64,000 nt of DNA from Allobogoriella deserti (GCF_042680605.1 NZ_JBHUEE010000001.1:124001-188000), one strand, 5' to 3'. Positions 51,235-60,010 are shown, counted from the stretch's first letter. Notes: generated by a model from the sequence alone, not told the origin. A program made the numbers and translations.

Positions 51235-51975
51235 GTGATGGGTGCGTCCACCCGGGCTGCCGTGACGGCGCTCGCGGCGGCGGCGGTCGCCGTCGCGGGC
51301 TACCTCTCGCACGTCGCGCTCGAGGCCCTCGTGCTCGCTCTCGGCCTGACCTTTGCGGCCGGCTGGCCGCGCCTGCTCGGCCTGCCGACGGCACGGGGCG
51401 GGACGATCGTCATCGGGATGACCGCGGTCGCCTCGGTTCTCCTCGTTCGGTTCGGCGTTCTCGCGGATCTCGCCCTGGTGGCCGGGCTCGCCGTCGTCGC
51501 CGCCATCGTGCACCAGATGGTCCGCCGCGACGGGCGGCCACGGCTGGTGGAGTCCCTCTCCGGCATCGTCACCGGCGCCGTCGTCACCGTCTCGGCCGCC
51601 GGGTGGCTCGGCATCGGCGTCGAACGCGAGGCCGCCGAGCTCATCGTCACCGCGGCCGCCACCATCGCCGGCGCCGCCGCGGTCACCGCGCTGCGCGTGC
51701 CGGTGCCGGTGATCGGCGGGCTCGCGGCCCTCGTCGGCGGCGGTCTGGGCGCGGCGATCGGCTGGCTGCTCGTCAGCGTCGGGCTGGTGCCGGGGCTTCT
51801 CGTCGGCCTGGCGGCCGGCATCCTCACCGCGGCCCTGCACATCCTGTTCGGGCAGTTCCCGGCCTCGCACCGGATCCGGCCGGCGCTGGCCGCCGCGCTC
51901 CTGCTGGTGCTGGTCTCCGGCGTGCCGGTGTATCTCGTCAGCCGCCTGCTCGGCGCGGGTGTACCGGTCGGCTGA
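51235..51975 (+). CDS. Hypothetical multi-helix membrane protein
   Basis: A 246-residue, Ala/Val/Leu/Gly-rich protein with about seven to eight hydrophobic helices and few charged residues between them (RRDGRPRLVES about 94-104; QFPASHRIRPA about 205-215). No family motif is recognised. It may be a small-molecule or envelope-related integral membrane protein. GTG 51235 and ATG 51238 are adjacent possible starts; no ribosome binding site is clear. Confidence 0.6.
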   Translation: MMGASTRAAVTALAAAAVAVAGYLSHVALEALVLALGLTFAAGWPRLLGLPTARGGTIVIGMTAVASVLLVRFGVLADLALVAGLAVVAAIVHQMVRRDGRPRLVESLSGIVTGAVVTVSAAGWLGIGVEREAAELIVTAAATIAGAAAVTALRVPVPVIGGLAALVGGGLGAAIGWLLVSVGLVPGLLVGLAAGILTAALHILFGQFPASHRIRPALAAALLLVLVSGVPVYLVSRLLGAGVPVG

Positions 51976-51979
51976 CCGC

Positions 51980-51985
51980 TAGCCT
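51980..51985 (+). promoter_or_regulatory. -10 element, predicted leaderless start of nitrobindin-like gene
   Basis: TAGCCT is six bases before the GTG at 51992, and no separate ribosome binding site can be assigned. Confidence 0.5.
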
Positions 51986-51991
51986 GGTGAG

Positions 51992-52603
51992 GTGCCTTTC
52001 GCTCTTCCCGACGATCTCGCCCCGGAGTGCTACCCGCTGGCCTGGCTGCTCGGCTCGTGGGAGGGCTTCGGCATGCTCGGCTACCCGGGCGTTCCCGAGG
52101 CCGCCTTCGTCCAGGACCTCGTGATCGATCACGACGGCGGCCCCTACCTGCGTGCGGTCAGCACGATCCATCTCGCGGACCAGCAGACCTCCGGGCCGGT
52201 CGAGCGCGAGATGAGCGGCCGCGAGGGTGCCTCCCGGCTCACCCGTGGCCAGCACTGGTCCACCGAGACGGCCTACTGGCGCCCGGTCCCCTCGGGCCAG
52301 GCCGCCGAGGGCAACGGGGCCACGCGCACCGCCGCCGGAGCGCCCGCACCGGAGCCGACGGACCTCGAGGTCGTCGTCGCCGACCCGTCCGGGCACCTGA
52401 GCGTCTACGTCGGCGCCGTCCGCGGCCCCCGGATCGAGCTCGCCACGGACGCCGTCGTCCGCACCGCCACCGCGGCCGAGGTCACCGGAGCCACCCGCAT
52501 GTACGGCCTGGTCGAGCAGGACCTCATGTGGGCGATGGACCTGGCCGCGTTCGGCCACGAACTGCAGACCTACGCCTCCGGCCGCCTGAGCCGGAAGGAG
52601 TGA
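51992..52603 (+). CDS. Nitrobindin-like heme-binding (FABP/THAP4 domain) protein
   Basis: A 203-residue beta-barrel protein. The opening WLLGSWEGFGMLGYPG (about 17-32) is the GxWxGxG motif of nitrobindins. The barrel strands continue to the C-terminal MWAMDLAAFGHELQTYASG, whose His is the likely heme ligand. Actinobacterial homologues bind ferric heme and react with NO or peroxynitrite. An Ala/Pro/Gly-rich insert (about 105-122) interrupts the barrel. The gene next to it encodes YgfZ, with three bases between. Confidence 0.8.
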   Translation: MPFALPDDLAPECYPLAWLLGSWEGFGMLGYPGVPEAAFVQDLVIDHDGGPYLRAVSTIHLADQQTSGPVEREMSGREGASRLTRGQHWSTETAYWRPVPSGQAAEGNGATRTAAGAPAPEPTDLEVVVADPSGHLSVYVGAVRGPRIELATDAVVRTATAAEVTGATRMYGLVEQDLMWAMDLAAFGHELQTYASGRLSRKE

Positions 52604-52605
52604 CC

Positions 52606-53745
52606 ATGTCCGAGACCGCAGCCACCCCAGCCGCCACCTATCGCAGCCCGCTGCTGGACCGTCGCGGGGCCGTCGAGGCCTCCGGTCCCGACGCCGGCGT
52701 CCCGCTGCACCACGGCGACCCGGTCCACGAGCAGCGTGCGCTGGCCCGCGGCGACGGCGTCGTGGACCTCAGTCACCTCGGCGTCGTCACCGTCACCGGG
52801 CCGGACCGCATCTCGTGGTTGAACACGCTCAGCTCCCAGCTGCTGCTGGGCCTTGAGCCCGGCGTGCCGACCGAACTGCTGCTGCTCGACGTACACGGCC
52901 ACATCGAGCACGCCCCTGCCGTCCAGGACGACGGCGAGACCACCTGGCTCGTCACCGAGTCCGGCGACACCGAGGCCCTCGCGCAGTTCCTGGACTCCAT
53001 GCGGTTCATGCTCCGGGTCGAGGTCGCCCGGCGCCCCGACGTGGCCGTCCTCGGTACCGCCGCGGGTGGCTGGACCCGCGTGGAGGCCGCCGCGGGCGAC
53101 GCCCACGTCCTGACCTGGCTAGACCCCTGGCCCCGCACCGTGGCGGGCTCGACCGAGTACGGCCCGAAGGATGCCGAGCACCCCGGCGTCGAGATCCGTC
53201 GCGCCCTGACCCTTCTCCGCCGGGACGCGCTCACCGCCGTCGTCGAGTCGGCCCTGGCCGACGGCGCGCGGCTGGCCGGTACCTGGGCGTGGGAGGCGCA
53301 GCGGGTCGAGGCGTGGCGCCCGCGCCACGGCCGTGAGGTCGACGAGCGGGCCATCCCGCACGAGCTCGACTGGCTGCGCACCGGCGTCCACCTCGACAAG
53401 GGGTGCTACCGCGGCCAGGAGACCGTCGCGCGCGTGGTCACCCTCGGCCGCCCGCCGCGCCGGTTGGTCATGCTGCACCTCGACGGCTCCGAGCACGTCC
53501 TGCCGGAGGCCGGCGAGGAGGTGCGGCACGGTGAGCGCGTCGTCGGGCATCTGACCACGGTGGTCCGCCACGAGGAGCTCGGCCCCATCGCCCTGGCGCT
53601 GATCAAGCGCAACGTGGCGCCCGAGGCCGAACTGACCGCGGGCGGGATCGCCGCCGCGCAGGAGATCATCGTCAACCCGGAGGGGACCACCGACGTGCGT
53701 CCGGCCGAGCGTCCCGGCGCCGGGCTGCGACGTCGCCAGATCTGA
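52606..53745 (+). CDS. ygfZ: YgfZ/GcvT-type folate-binding protein
   Basis: A 379-residue protein with the GcvT fold. The YgfZ signature KGCYRGQETVARV is near 266-278 and contains the conserved Cys. YgfZ uses folate to help maintain or repair iron-sulfur clusters. ATG 52606 follows AAGGAGTGACC. It is probably co-transcribed with the nitrobindin-like gene, a pairing seen in other actinobacteria and suggesting a shared role in protection from oxidative or nitrosative damage. Confidence 0.88.
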   Translation: MSETAATPAATYRSPLLDRRGAVEASGPDAGVPLHHGDPVHEQRALARGDGVVDLSHLGVVTVTGPDRISWLNTLSSQLLLGLEPGVPTELLLLDVHGHIEHAPAVQDDGETTWLVTESGDTEALAQFLDSMRFMLRVEVARRPDVAVLGTAAGGWTRVEAAAGDAHVLTWLDPWPRTVAGSTEYGPKDAEHPGVEIRRALTLLRRDALTAVVESALADGARLAGTWAWEAQRVEAWRPRHGREVDERAIPHELDWLRTGVHLDKGCYRGQETVARVVTLGRPPRRLVMLHLDGSEHVLPEAGEEVRHGERVVGHLTTVVRHEELGPIALALIKRNVAPEAELTAGGIAAAQEIIVNPEGTTDVRPAERPGAGLRRRQI

Positions 53746-53766
53746 GTCCGGTGTGAGGCGAGGGCA

Positions 53767-54870
53767 GTGAGGCGACCCGATCTGCGTCGCTGGCGGGTCC
53801 TGCTCGCCCTGCACACGCGTCTGGGCGGGCGCCGCGTCCGTGAAGGCTTCGTCCCGATCCTCACCGCGGCTGTTGCCGCCTCCGTCGCGTACTTCATCTC
53901 ACGGCACCTGCTGGGCCACGAGGTGCCGATGTTCGCCCCGATCGCCGCCTGGGTCTGCCTCGGGTTCAGTCCTGACCGGCAACTGCGGCGCGTCGCCGAG
54001 ATGGGCGCCGGCGTCACCCTCGGCGTCGGGCTGGGCGAGCTCCTGGTCTCCCTCCTCGGGGTCGGACCGGTGCAGATCTTCGTGGTGCTGGCTCTGGCCG
54101 CGCTGGTGGCCCGGTTCCTCGACCGCGGGCAGCTGTTCACCACGCAGGCCGGCGTCCAGTCGGTCGTCATCGTCGCCATGCCGCCCGCCATGATCACCGA
54201 CGGTGCCATCGGCCGGTGGTCCGACGCCCTCATCGGCGCGGCGCTCGCGCTCCTCGTCGCAGCCGTCTTCCCCGGCGACATCACCCGCCGTCCACGGCGG
54301 CTCATCGGGGCCATGGTGGGGGAGCTCGCCGGCTCGCTCGGCACGCTCGCGCAGGCGTTGCGTCGCGGCGACGCCGACCTCGCCGAGGACGCCCTCGCCC
54401 AGCTGCGGGGCACGCAGAGCGCGCTGGACGCGCTCGATGCGGCGGTCCGCAGCGCCCAGGAGGTGGTGACCGTCAACCCCGCGTTGCGCAGCTCGCGCGG
54501 GACGGTCGCCGAACTGTCCCGGATCGCGACTCTGGTCGACCGTGCGGTCCGCAACGCTCGCGTCATCGCGCGCCGGTCCGTGGCCGCCGTCGCCGAAGGT
54601 GGTGCGAAGTCACCGGAGATCGCAGAAGAGGTGGACACCGTGGCGGTCGCCCTGCACGCCCTCGGTGGTGCACTCGCGGCCGGTGACCCGCCGCACCACG
54701 CGCGGGCGACGCTGGTACGGGTGGCGGCCTCCCTGGTCCCTGTCGCGCACGCGGGGGAGGGTTGGCGCAAGCAGACACTGGTCTCGCTGCTGCGCTCGCT
54801 CGTGGTGGACGCCCTGCAGATGACCGGCATGTCCAGCCGGGAGGCGATGAGCCAGATGCCGGAGGACTGA
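53767..54870 (+). CDS. FUSC-family (aromatic acid exporter-like) membrane protein
   Basis: A 367-residue protein. The N-terminal half has about five to six helices (about 28-165), with APIAAWVCLGFSPDRQLRRV typical of FUSC/YdhK-like domains. The C-terminal half is cytoplasmic and helical, with long amphipathic stretches. Members are linked to efflux of aromatic acids or to envelope functions; the substrate is unknown. GTG 53767 is the start, 19 bases after ygfZ. Confidence 0.75.
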   Translation: MRRPDLRRWRVLLALHTRLGGRRVREGFVPILTAAVAASVAYFISRHLLGHEVPMFAPIAAWVCLGFSPDRQLRRVAEMGAGVTLGVGLGELLVSLLGVGPVQIFVVLALAALVARFLDRGQLFTTQAGVQSVVIVAMPPAMITDGAIGRWSDALIGAALALLVAAVFPGDITRRPRRLIGAMVGELAGSLGTLAQALRRGDADLAEDALAQLRGTQSALDALDAAVRSAQEVVTVNPALRSSRGTVAELSRIATLVDRAVRNARVIARRSVAAVAEGGAKSPEIAEEVDTVAVALHALGGALAAGDPPHHARATLVRVAASLVPVAHAGEGWRKQTLVSLLRSLVVDALQMTGMSSREAMSQMPED

Positions 54871-54894
54871 ACGCGGTGGCGCCGACGCGCCCGT

Positions 54895-54900
54895 TAGGCT
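54895..54900 (+). promoter_or_regulatory. -10 element, predicted leaderless start of DUF2516 gene
   Basis: TAGGCT is six bases before the GTG at 54907, with no ribosome binding site between. Confidence 0.5.
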
Positions 54901-54906
54901 CGTGTT

Positions 54907-55242
54907 GTGCTCGGCCTCCTCCAGACGTACCTCTTCGTCGCGCTCGCCCTCGCCCTGTTCGCCGTCGAGGCGTGGGCGCTGATCGACCTGCTGCGGCGCC
55001 CGAGCGTGGCGTTCACGGCCGCCGGCAAGCGCACCAAGACGTTCTGGGGGCTGATCGTGGGCGCGGCCGCCGTCGTCGGGCTCATCGCCATCCCGCCGCC
55101 GCTGGGCCTCGGCCTGCTGGGCGGCGGCTTCCTCATGTTCGTCGCGGTCGTGCCCGCCGGGATCTATCTCGCCGACGTGCGGCCGGCGATCGAGCCCTAC
55201 AGCCGCCGCCGGGGCCCGCGTGGCGGGAGCGGCGGCTGGTGA
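54907..55242 (+). CDS. DUF2516-family membrane protein
   Basis: A 111-residue protein with three helices (about 5-25, 47-63, 68-88) and a basic Gly/Arg-rich tail. The motif AWALIDLLRRPSVAFTAAGK (about 22-41) is characteristic of DUF2516, a family limited to actinobacteria with unknown function. The stop overlaps the GTG of dtd, so the two genes are translated together. Confidence 0.8.
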   Translation: MLGLLQTYLFVALALALFAVEAWALIDLLRRPSVAFTAAGKRTKTFWGLIVGAAAVVGLIAIPPPLGLGLLGGGFLMFVAVVPAGIYLADVRPAIEPYSRRRGPRGGSGGW

Positions 55243-55664
55243 GGGCCGTCCTTCAGCGGGTCACCCGCGCCTCGGTCACGGTCGACGGCGAGGTGGTCGG
55301 TGCCATCGACCGGCCGGGCCTCGTTGCCCTGGTCGGCGTCACGCACGACGACGGCCCGGAGCAGGTGGCCACCATGGCCCGCAAGATCGCCGAGCTGCGC
55401 ATTCTGCGGGGCGAGCGGTCCGCGGTCGAAGAGTCGGCGCCGGTGCTCGTGATCTCGCAGTTCACCCTGTACGGCGAGACTCGAAAGGGTCGGCGGCCCA
55501 CCTGGCACAAGGCCGCGTCCGGGGCGGCGGCCGAACCCCTGGTCGACGCCGTCGCGACGGCGCTGCGGGAGAAGGGGCTCGAGGTCGCCACCGGGAGGTT
55601 CGGTGCGGAGATGGCCGTCGACCTCGTGGGCGACGGCCCGGTCACGCTCGTCATCGACGTGTGA
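55239..55664 (+). CDS. dtd: D-aminoacyl-tRNA deacylase Dtd
   Basis: A 141-residue protein that frees tRNA charged with D-amino acids or glycine. The N-terminus MRAVLQRVTRASVTVDGE, the SQFTLYGETRKGRRP segment (SQxT motif near 78-81) and the cross-subunit Gly-Pro motif GDGPVTLVID near the end (usually NxGPVT) are present. GTG 55239 overlaps the DUF2516 stop and gives the canonical start. Confidence 0.93.
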   Translation: MRAVLQRVTRASVTVDGEVVGAIDRPGLVALVGVTHDDGPEQVATMARKIAELRILRGERSAVEESAPVLVISQFTLYGETRKGRRPTWHKAASGAAAEPLVDAVATALREKGLEVATGRFGAEMAVDLVGDGPVTLVIDV

Positions 55665-55730
55665 ACCACCACGCCACCCACGCGACCGTCGCCCGCCGGC
55701 CCCGCTCCCGCCCGCCAACCCCCAACCCCG

Positions 55731-55806
55731 CGACTCGTCACTCGTGTGCCGACTCGTCATCGATGTGCCGACTCGTCATCGATGTGCCGACTCGTCGATC
55801 GTGTGC
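55731..55806 (+). repeat. Four tandem 19-bp repeats
   Basis: Units start at 55731, 55750, 55769 and 55788, exactly 19 bp apart. The middle two are identical (CGACTCGTCATCGATGTGC); the outer two vary in the central bases. The consensus matches the core of the repeats at 13592-13667 (CGAGTAGTCAATCGTGTGC) at most positions. It lies between dtd and the macrodomain gene. Confidence 0.9.
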
Positions 55807-55881
55807 ATCGCGAGGCGCCGGTCGGTGAGCCCCTCCACAGCGCGTGTGCACACAGGGCGCGGGTGAGGGCAGGATCGGCGC

Positions 55882-56400
55882 ATGCGGATCGAAGCGGTCG
55901 TCGGAGACATCACACGCGAACGGGTCGACGCCATCGTCAATGCGGCGAACTCCTCCCTCATGGGCGGTGGGGGCGTCGACGGCGCCATCCATCGGGCCGC
56001 GGGGCCGGGCCTGCTCGAGGAGTGCATGGAGCTGCGCCGGACCGAGCTGCCCGACGGCCTCCCGGTCGGCCAGGCGGTCCCGACCGCCGGCCACGACCTG
56101 CCGGCGCGCTGGGTCATTCACACGGTCGGCCCGAACGCCCGCCGTGGCGAGACCGACCCGGCTTTGCTGGCGTCCTGCTTCACGTCGTCGTTGGACGTCG
56201 CCGGTGACGTCGGCGCGGCCGAGGTCGCCCTCCCGGCGGTCAGTGCCGGCGTCTTCGGCTGGGCGATGGAGGACGTCGCCCGCATCGCGGTCGAGGCCGT
56301 GAAGAACTGGAAGCCGCAGCAGGCCGGCACGCCGGTCGAGCTCGTGCGGTTCGTCGTCGTGGACGAGGCGGCCCTGGCGGCGTTCCGGCGGGAGATCTGA
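55882..56400 (+). CDS. Macrodomain ADP-ribose hydrolase (YmdB type)
   Basis: A 172-residue macrodomain. VNAANSSLMGGGGVDGAIHRAAG (about 18-40) is the ADP-ribose-binding loop of O-acetyl-ADP-ribose deacetylases, and PAVSAGVFGWAMEDVA is the second loop. Such enzymes remove ADP-ribose from proteins or deacetylate O-acetyl-ADP-ribose. The ATG is six bases after a -10-like CAGGAT, so it may be leaderless. No sirtuin or toxin partner is nearby. Confidence 0.88.
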   Translation: MRIEAVVGDITRERVDAIVNAANSSLMGGGGVDGAIHRAAGPGLLEECMELRRTELPDGLPVGQAVPTAGHDLPARWVIHTVGPNARRGETDPALLASCFTSSLDVAGDVGAAEVALPAVSAGVFGWAMEDVARIAVEAVKNWKPQQAGTPVELVRFVVVDEAALAAFRREI

Positions 56401-56473
56401 CCTGGCAGCGCCCGACACGCTCAGGCCTCGTCGGGGCTGGGCCCGTCGAGACTCTCGATCGGTCGGCTCACGA

Positions 56474-56668
56474 TCACTCGTCCGGCCGGAAGATCTCCTC
56501 GATGCGGCGGTCGAAGGTCGCAGCGATCCGGAACGCCAAGGGGAGCGAGGGGTCGAAGCGGCCGCGCTCGATGGAGATCACCGTCTGCCGCGAGACGCCG
56601 AGATGTTCCGCCAGGTGGGCCTGTGACCATCCGCGTTCGCTGCGCAGCGCGGCCAGATCGTTGTCCAT
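56474..56668 (-). CDS. XRE-family small regulator
   Basis: A 64-residue helix-turn-helix protein (LRSERGWSQAHLAEHLGVSR, then QTVISIERGRFDPSL) of the short YozG-like type. It begins at the ATG that shares one base with the stop of the preceding membrane protein gene (TGATG), so the pair is coupled. Such pairs usually have the regulator controlling the shared promoter. AAGT-rich sites upstream of the operon are candidate targets. Confidence 0.88.
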   Translation of the reverse strand: MDNDLAALRSERGWSQAHLAEHLGVSRQTVISIERGRFDPSLPLAFRIAATFDRRIEEIFRPDE

Positions 56669-57120
56669 CAGGACTCCCGGCGCGAGATCACGACGTAGCG
56701 CACGACGACATCGACCATGGCGAGCACCACGACGGCGGTCAGAGTGGCGAGGCCGCTGATCTCGACGCCGCTGACCGCAACGGCGGTCAGCGCGAGTCCG
56801 CAGGCGGTCAGCACATCCGTGAAGCCGCCGCTCAGGGCGCGGTCCAACCACTGCCGCTCAACGCTCTCCTCGGCGTGCGGCTCCGGAGTGACCGTGTGGC
56901 GGGAGACGAGTACAAGCCAGGACAGCGCCAGGAGCGGAGGGAACGTGAAGATGCCGAGGCCTACGCCCGTGAGGACCCCGTCCTGCTCACGCAGGAATGC
57001 GGCGAGTGCGCCGAGACCGCCCGCCAGCACCAGCGCGGAGGCGATGGCCATCGCGTAGGAGTGGAGTGGTGCTCGCCGCCGCGTGCCGTGCTGGTCGGTG
57101 TGGGCCGTCCTGTTCATCAT
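56668..57120 (-). CDS. Four-helix membrane protein paired with XRE regulator
   Basis: A 150-residue protein with four hydrophobic helices (about 24-44, 52-72, 100-118, 122-142). It resembles the DUF2178-like membrane proteins that accompany small XRE regulators in Gram-positive bacteria. ATG 57118-57120 follows GAGGACGCG; a second ATG is adjacent. Function unknown, possibly stress-linked. Confidence 0.65.
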   Translation of the reverse strand: MMNRTAHTDQHGTRRRAPLHSYAMAIASALVLAGGLGALAAFLREQDGVLTGVGLGIFTFPPLLALSWLVLVSRHTVTPEPHAEESVERQWLDRALSGGFTDVLTACGLALTAVAVSGVEISGLATLTAVVVLAMVDVVVRYVVISRRES

Positions 57121-57135
57121 CGCGTCCTCGGTGTT

Positions 57136-57198
57136 AAGTGACTTTGACATCGACGAGCGAATCACCACCGGAACGCCAGTGTCAAGTGAGCTTTACTT
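57136..57198. promoter_or_regulatory. Two AAGT..ACTT sites upstream of XRE operon
   Basis: AAGTGACTT (57136-57144) is a perfect interrupted palindrome. AAGT (57184-57187) and ACTT (57195-57198) form a second site with a 7-bp gap. Both lie just upstream of the leftward membrane protein/XRE operon and in an AT-richer patch, which is where an autoregulator would bind. Confidence 0.4.
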
Positions 57199-57218
57199 GG
57201 CCGGCGCCATCGCCTCCG

Positions 57219-57237
57219 GTTCACGCCGGTGGCGAAC
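57219..57237 (+). promoter_or_regulatory. Possible ClgR-type site upstream of clpC
   Basis: GTTCACGCCGGTGGCGAAC is an imperfect palindrome. Its complement contains TTCGCCACCGGCG, close to the CGC-N5-GCG core reported for ClgR. It lies about 30 bp upstream of a -10-like TAGCCT (57266-57271) and about 100 bp before clpC. The match is partial. Confidence 0.4.
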
Positions 57238-57339
57238 ACGGGCAGATCCCGCCGCCCGGCGCCGTTAGCCTTGACGAACGCCGCCCAGACCGGCTGCTGC
57301 CGCGGTAGCCGCCGGGCGGGAAGCCAGTGAGGAGTGCAG

Positions 57340-59919
57340 ATGTTCGAACGATTTACCGACCGTGCCCGTCGCGTGGTCGTCCTCGCCCAGGAGGAGGCGA
57401 GGATGCTCAACCACAACTACATCGGCACCGAGCACATCCTCCTCGGCCTGATCCACGAGGGTGAGGGCGTCGCCGCCAAGGCGCTCGAGGCCCTCGACAT
57501 CTCGCTCGAGGCTGTACGTGTCCAGGTGACCGAGATCATCGGCGAGGGACAGCAGTCCCCGTCGGGTCACATCCCCTTCACGCCGCGCGCCAAGAAGGTC
57601 CTCGAGCTGTCGCTGCGCGAGGCCCTGCAGCTCGGCCATAACTACATCGGGACCGAGCACATCCTCCTCGGCCTGATCCGGGAGGGCGAGGGCGTCGCCG
57701 CCCAGGTCCTGACCAAGCTCGGCGCAGACCTCAACCGTGTGCGCCAGCAGGTCATGCAGCTGCTGTCCGGCTACCAGGGCAAGGAACCCGCAACGTCCGG
57801 CGGCCCCGCCGAGGGGCAGCCGTCCGGGTCCGCCGTCCTGGACCAGTTCGGCCGCAACCTGACCCAGGCTGCCCGTGACGGCAAGCTCGACCCGGTCATC
57901 GGGCGAAAGCTCGAGGTCGAGCGTGTCATGCAGGTGCTGTCCCGGCGCACCAAGAACAACCCCGTCCTCATCGGTGAGCCCGGCGTCGGCAAGACCGCCG
58001 TCGTCGAGGGTCTCGCCCAGGACATCGTGCGCGGCGATGTGCCCGAGACCCTCAAGGACAAGCAGCTCTACACCCTGGACCTCGGGTCGCTGGTCGCCGG
58101 CTCCCGCTACCGCGGTGACTTCGAGGAGCGCCTCAAGAAGGTCCTCAAGGAGATCCGCACCCGCGGCGACATCATCCTGTTCATCGACGAGATCCACACG
58201 CTCGTCGGCGCAGGAGCAGCCGAGGGAGCGATAGACGCCGCGAGCATCCTCAAGCCGATGCTGGCCCGTGGTGAGCTGCAGACCATCGGTGCCACCACGC
58301 TCGAGGAGTACCGCAAGCACATCGAGAAGGACGCTGCGCTGGAGCGCCGGTTCCAGCCCATCCAGGTGGCCGAGCCTTCGCTGCCGCACACCATCGAGAT
58401 CCTCAAGGGTCTGCGTGACCGTTACGAGGCACACCACCGTGTCTCGATCAACGACGAGGCCCTCGTGGCAGCCGCGAACCTGGCCGACCGGTACATCTCT
58501 GACCGGTACCTGCCGGACAAGGCGATCGACCTCATCGACGAGGCGGGCGCGCGCCTGCGCATCCGCCGCATGACGGCTCCGCCAGAGCTGCGTGAACTCG
58601 ACGACCAGATCGCCGAGGTCCGCCGCGAGAAGGAGTCGGCCATCGACGACCAGGACTTCGAGCGCGCCGCGCGTCTGCGTGACGACGAGAAGAACCTCGG
58701 CGAGCGCCGACTCGAGCGGGAGAAGGCCTGGAAGAGCGGTGACCTCGACGCCATCTCCGAGGTGGACGAGGAGCTGATCGCCGAGGTGCTGGCGATGTCC
58801 ACCGGCATTCCGGTCTTCAAGCTCACCGAGGAGGAGTCCTCCAAGCTCCTGCACATGGAGGAGGAGCTGCACAAGCGGATCGTCGGCCAGGAGCAGGCCG
58901 TCAAGGCGCTGTCCCAGGCGATCCGGCGCACGCGCGCGGGCCTGAAGGACCCCAAGCGCCCCGGCGGCTCCTTCATCTTCGCCGGCCCCACCGGCGTCGG
59001 GAAGACCGAGCTCGCCAAGGCGCTCGCCGAGTTCCTGTTCGGGGACGAGGACGCGCTCATCCAGCTCGACATGTCGGAGTTCTCCGAGAAGCACACCGTC
59101 TCGCGGCTGTTCGGTTCGCCCCCGGGCTACGTCGGCTACGAGGAGGGTGGCCAGCTCACCGAGAAGGTGCGCCGCCGTCCGTTCTCCGTGGTGCTGTTCG
59201 ACGAGGTGGAGAAGGCCCACCCGGACATCTTCAACTCGTTGCTGCAGATCCTCGAGGACGGTCGCCTCACCGACTCCCAGGGTCGGATGGTGGACTTCAA
59301 GAACACCGTCATCATCATGACCACCAACCTCGGTACCCGGGACATCGCCAAGGGGCTGCTCACCGGCTTCCAGGCACAGGGCGAGCTGTCCAACAGCTAC
59401 GACCGGATGAAGACGAAGGTCAACGAGGAGCTCAAGGTGCAGTTCCGGCCGGAGTTCCTCAACCGCGTCGACGACGTCATCGTCTTCCCGCAGCTGTCCG
59501 AGGCCGAGATCATCGAGATCGTCGACATGATGATCGCGCGGCTGGACGAGCGGCTGCGGGACCAGGACATGACGATCGAGCTGACCCCGGCCGCCAAGGA
59601 GCTCCTGGCCGAGCGCGGGTACGACCCGGTGCTCGGGGCCCGGCCGCTGCGTCGCGCCATCCAGCGTGAGATCGAGGACGTGCTGAGCGAGAAGATCCTG
59701 TTCGGCGACGTCAAGGCAGGCCAGAAGGTCGTGGTCGACGCCGAGGGGGAGGGACTGCTCGGACAGTTCACCTTCACCGGCGTGGACGTCGACGAGATCG
59801 CCAAGCCCGAACCGGTGGGCGTCGGGGCGTCCGGCACCACGGTCGAGCAGCGTGACCTGCCGACCGCACCTCCGGCCGGCGGCGCCGGCGGCGGCGGGCA
59901 GCTCCAGCCGGGCGGCTGA
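57340..59919 (+). CDS. clpC: ATP-dependent Clp protease ATPase subunit ClpC
   Basis: An 859-residue unfoldase. Two Clp-N repeats (about 1-145) each contain NYIGTEHILLGLI. The first AAA module has GEPGVGKTAVVEGL (about 213-226) and the UVR/middle domain lies near 421-455. The second AAA module has FAGPTGVGKTELAKAL (about 547-562) and the D2-small domain follows. A Gly/Pro-rich tail of about 25 residues ends the protein. It feeds proteins to ClpP. ATG 57340 follows GAGGAG. It is flanked by its own promoter region and a strong terminator, so it is monocistronic. Confidence 0.96.
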   Translation: MFERFTDRARRVVVLAQEEARMLNHNYIGTEHILLGLIHEGEGVAAKALEALDISLEAVRVQVTEIIGEGQQSPSGHIPFTPRAKKVLELSLREALQLGHNYIGTEHILLGLIREGEGVAAQVLTKLGADLNRVRQQVMQLLSGYQGKEPATSGGPAEGQPSGSAVLDQFGRNLTQAARDGKLDPVIGRKLEVERVMQVLSRRTKNNPVLIGEPGVGKTAVVEGLAQDIVRGDVPETLKDKQLYTLDLGSLVAGSRYRGDFEERLKKVLKEIRTRGDIILFIDEIHTLVGAGAAEGAIDAASILKPMLARGELQTIGATTLEEYRKHIEKDAALERRFQPIQVAEPSLPHTIEILKGLRDRYEAHHRVSINDEALVAAANLADRYISDRYLPDKAIDLIDEAGARLRIRRMTAPPELRELDDQIAEVRREKESAIDDQDFERAARLRDDEKNLGERRLEREKAWKSGDLDAISEVDEELIAEVLAMSTGIPVFKLTEEESSKLLHMEEELHKRIVGQEQAVKALSQAIRRTRAGLKDPKRPGGSFIFAGPTGVGKTELAKALAEFLFGDEDALIQLDMSEFSEKHTVSRLFGSPPGYVGYEEGGQLTEKVRRRPFSVVLFDEVEKAHPDIFNSLLQILEDGRLTDSQGRMVDFKNTVIIMTTNLGTRDIAKGLLTGFQAQGELSNSYDRMKTKVNEELKVQFRPEFLNRVDDVIVFPQLSEAEIIEIVDMMIARLDERLRDQDMTIELTPAAKELLAERGYDPVLGARPLRRAIQREIEDVLSEKILFGDVKAGQKVVVDAEGEGLLGQFTFTGVDVDEIAKPEPVGVGASGTTVEQRDLPTAPPAGGAGGGGQLQPGG

Positions 59920-59945
59920 TCGGGCGCCCGAGCGGCACATCGAGA

Positions 59946-59979
59946 CGACGGCGGAGGCGAGTGATCGCCTCCGCCGTCG
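59946..59979 (+). terminator. clpC terminator
   Basis: A perfect 15-bp stem, CGACGGCGGAGGCGA (59946-59960) with TCGCCTCCGCCGTCG (59965-59979), 4-nt loop, followed by TTGTCTCT. It lies 26 bp after the clpC stop. Confidence 0.9.
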
Positions 59980-60010
59980 TTGTCTCTACCCCGCCATTGG
60001 TCTCTGTCCT

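Noticed and set aside
55731..55806. CRISPR-like tandem repeat
   Set aside because: The 19-bp units are contiguous with no spacers, and no cas genes are present.
57265..59940. An 891-codon open frame on the minus strand
   Set aside because: Complete antisense shadow of clpC with repetitive Leu/Asp/Val composition.
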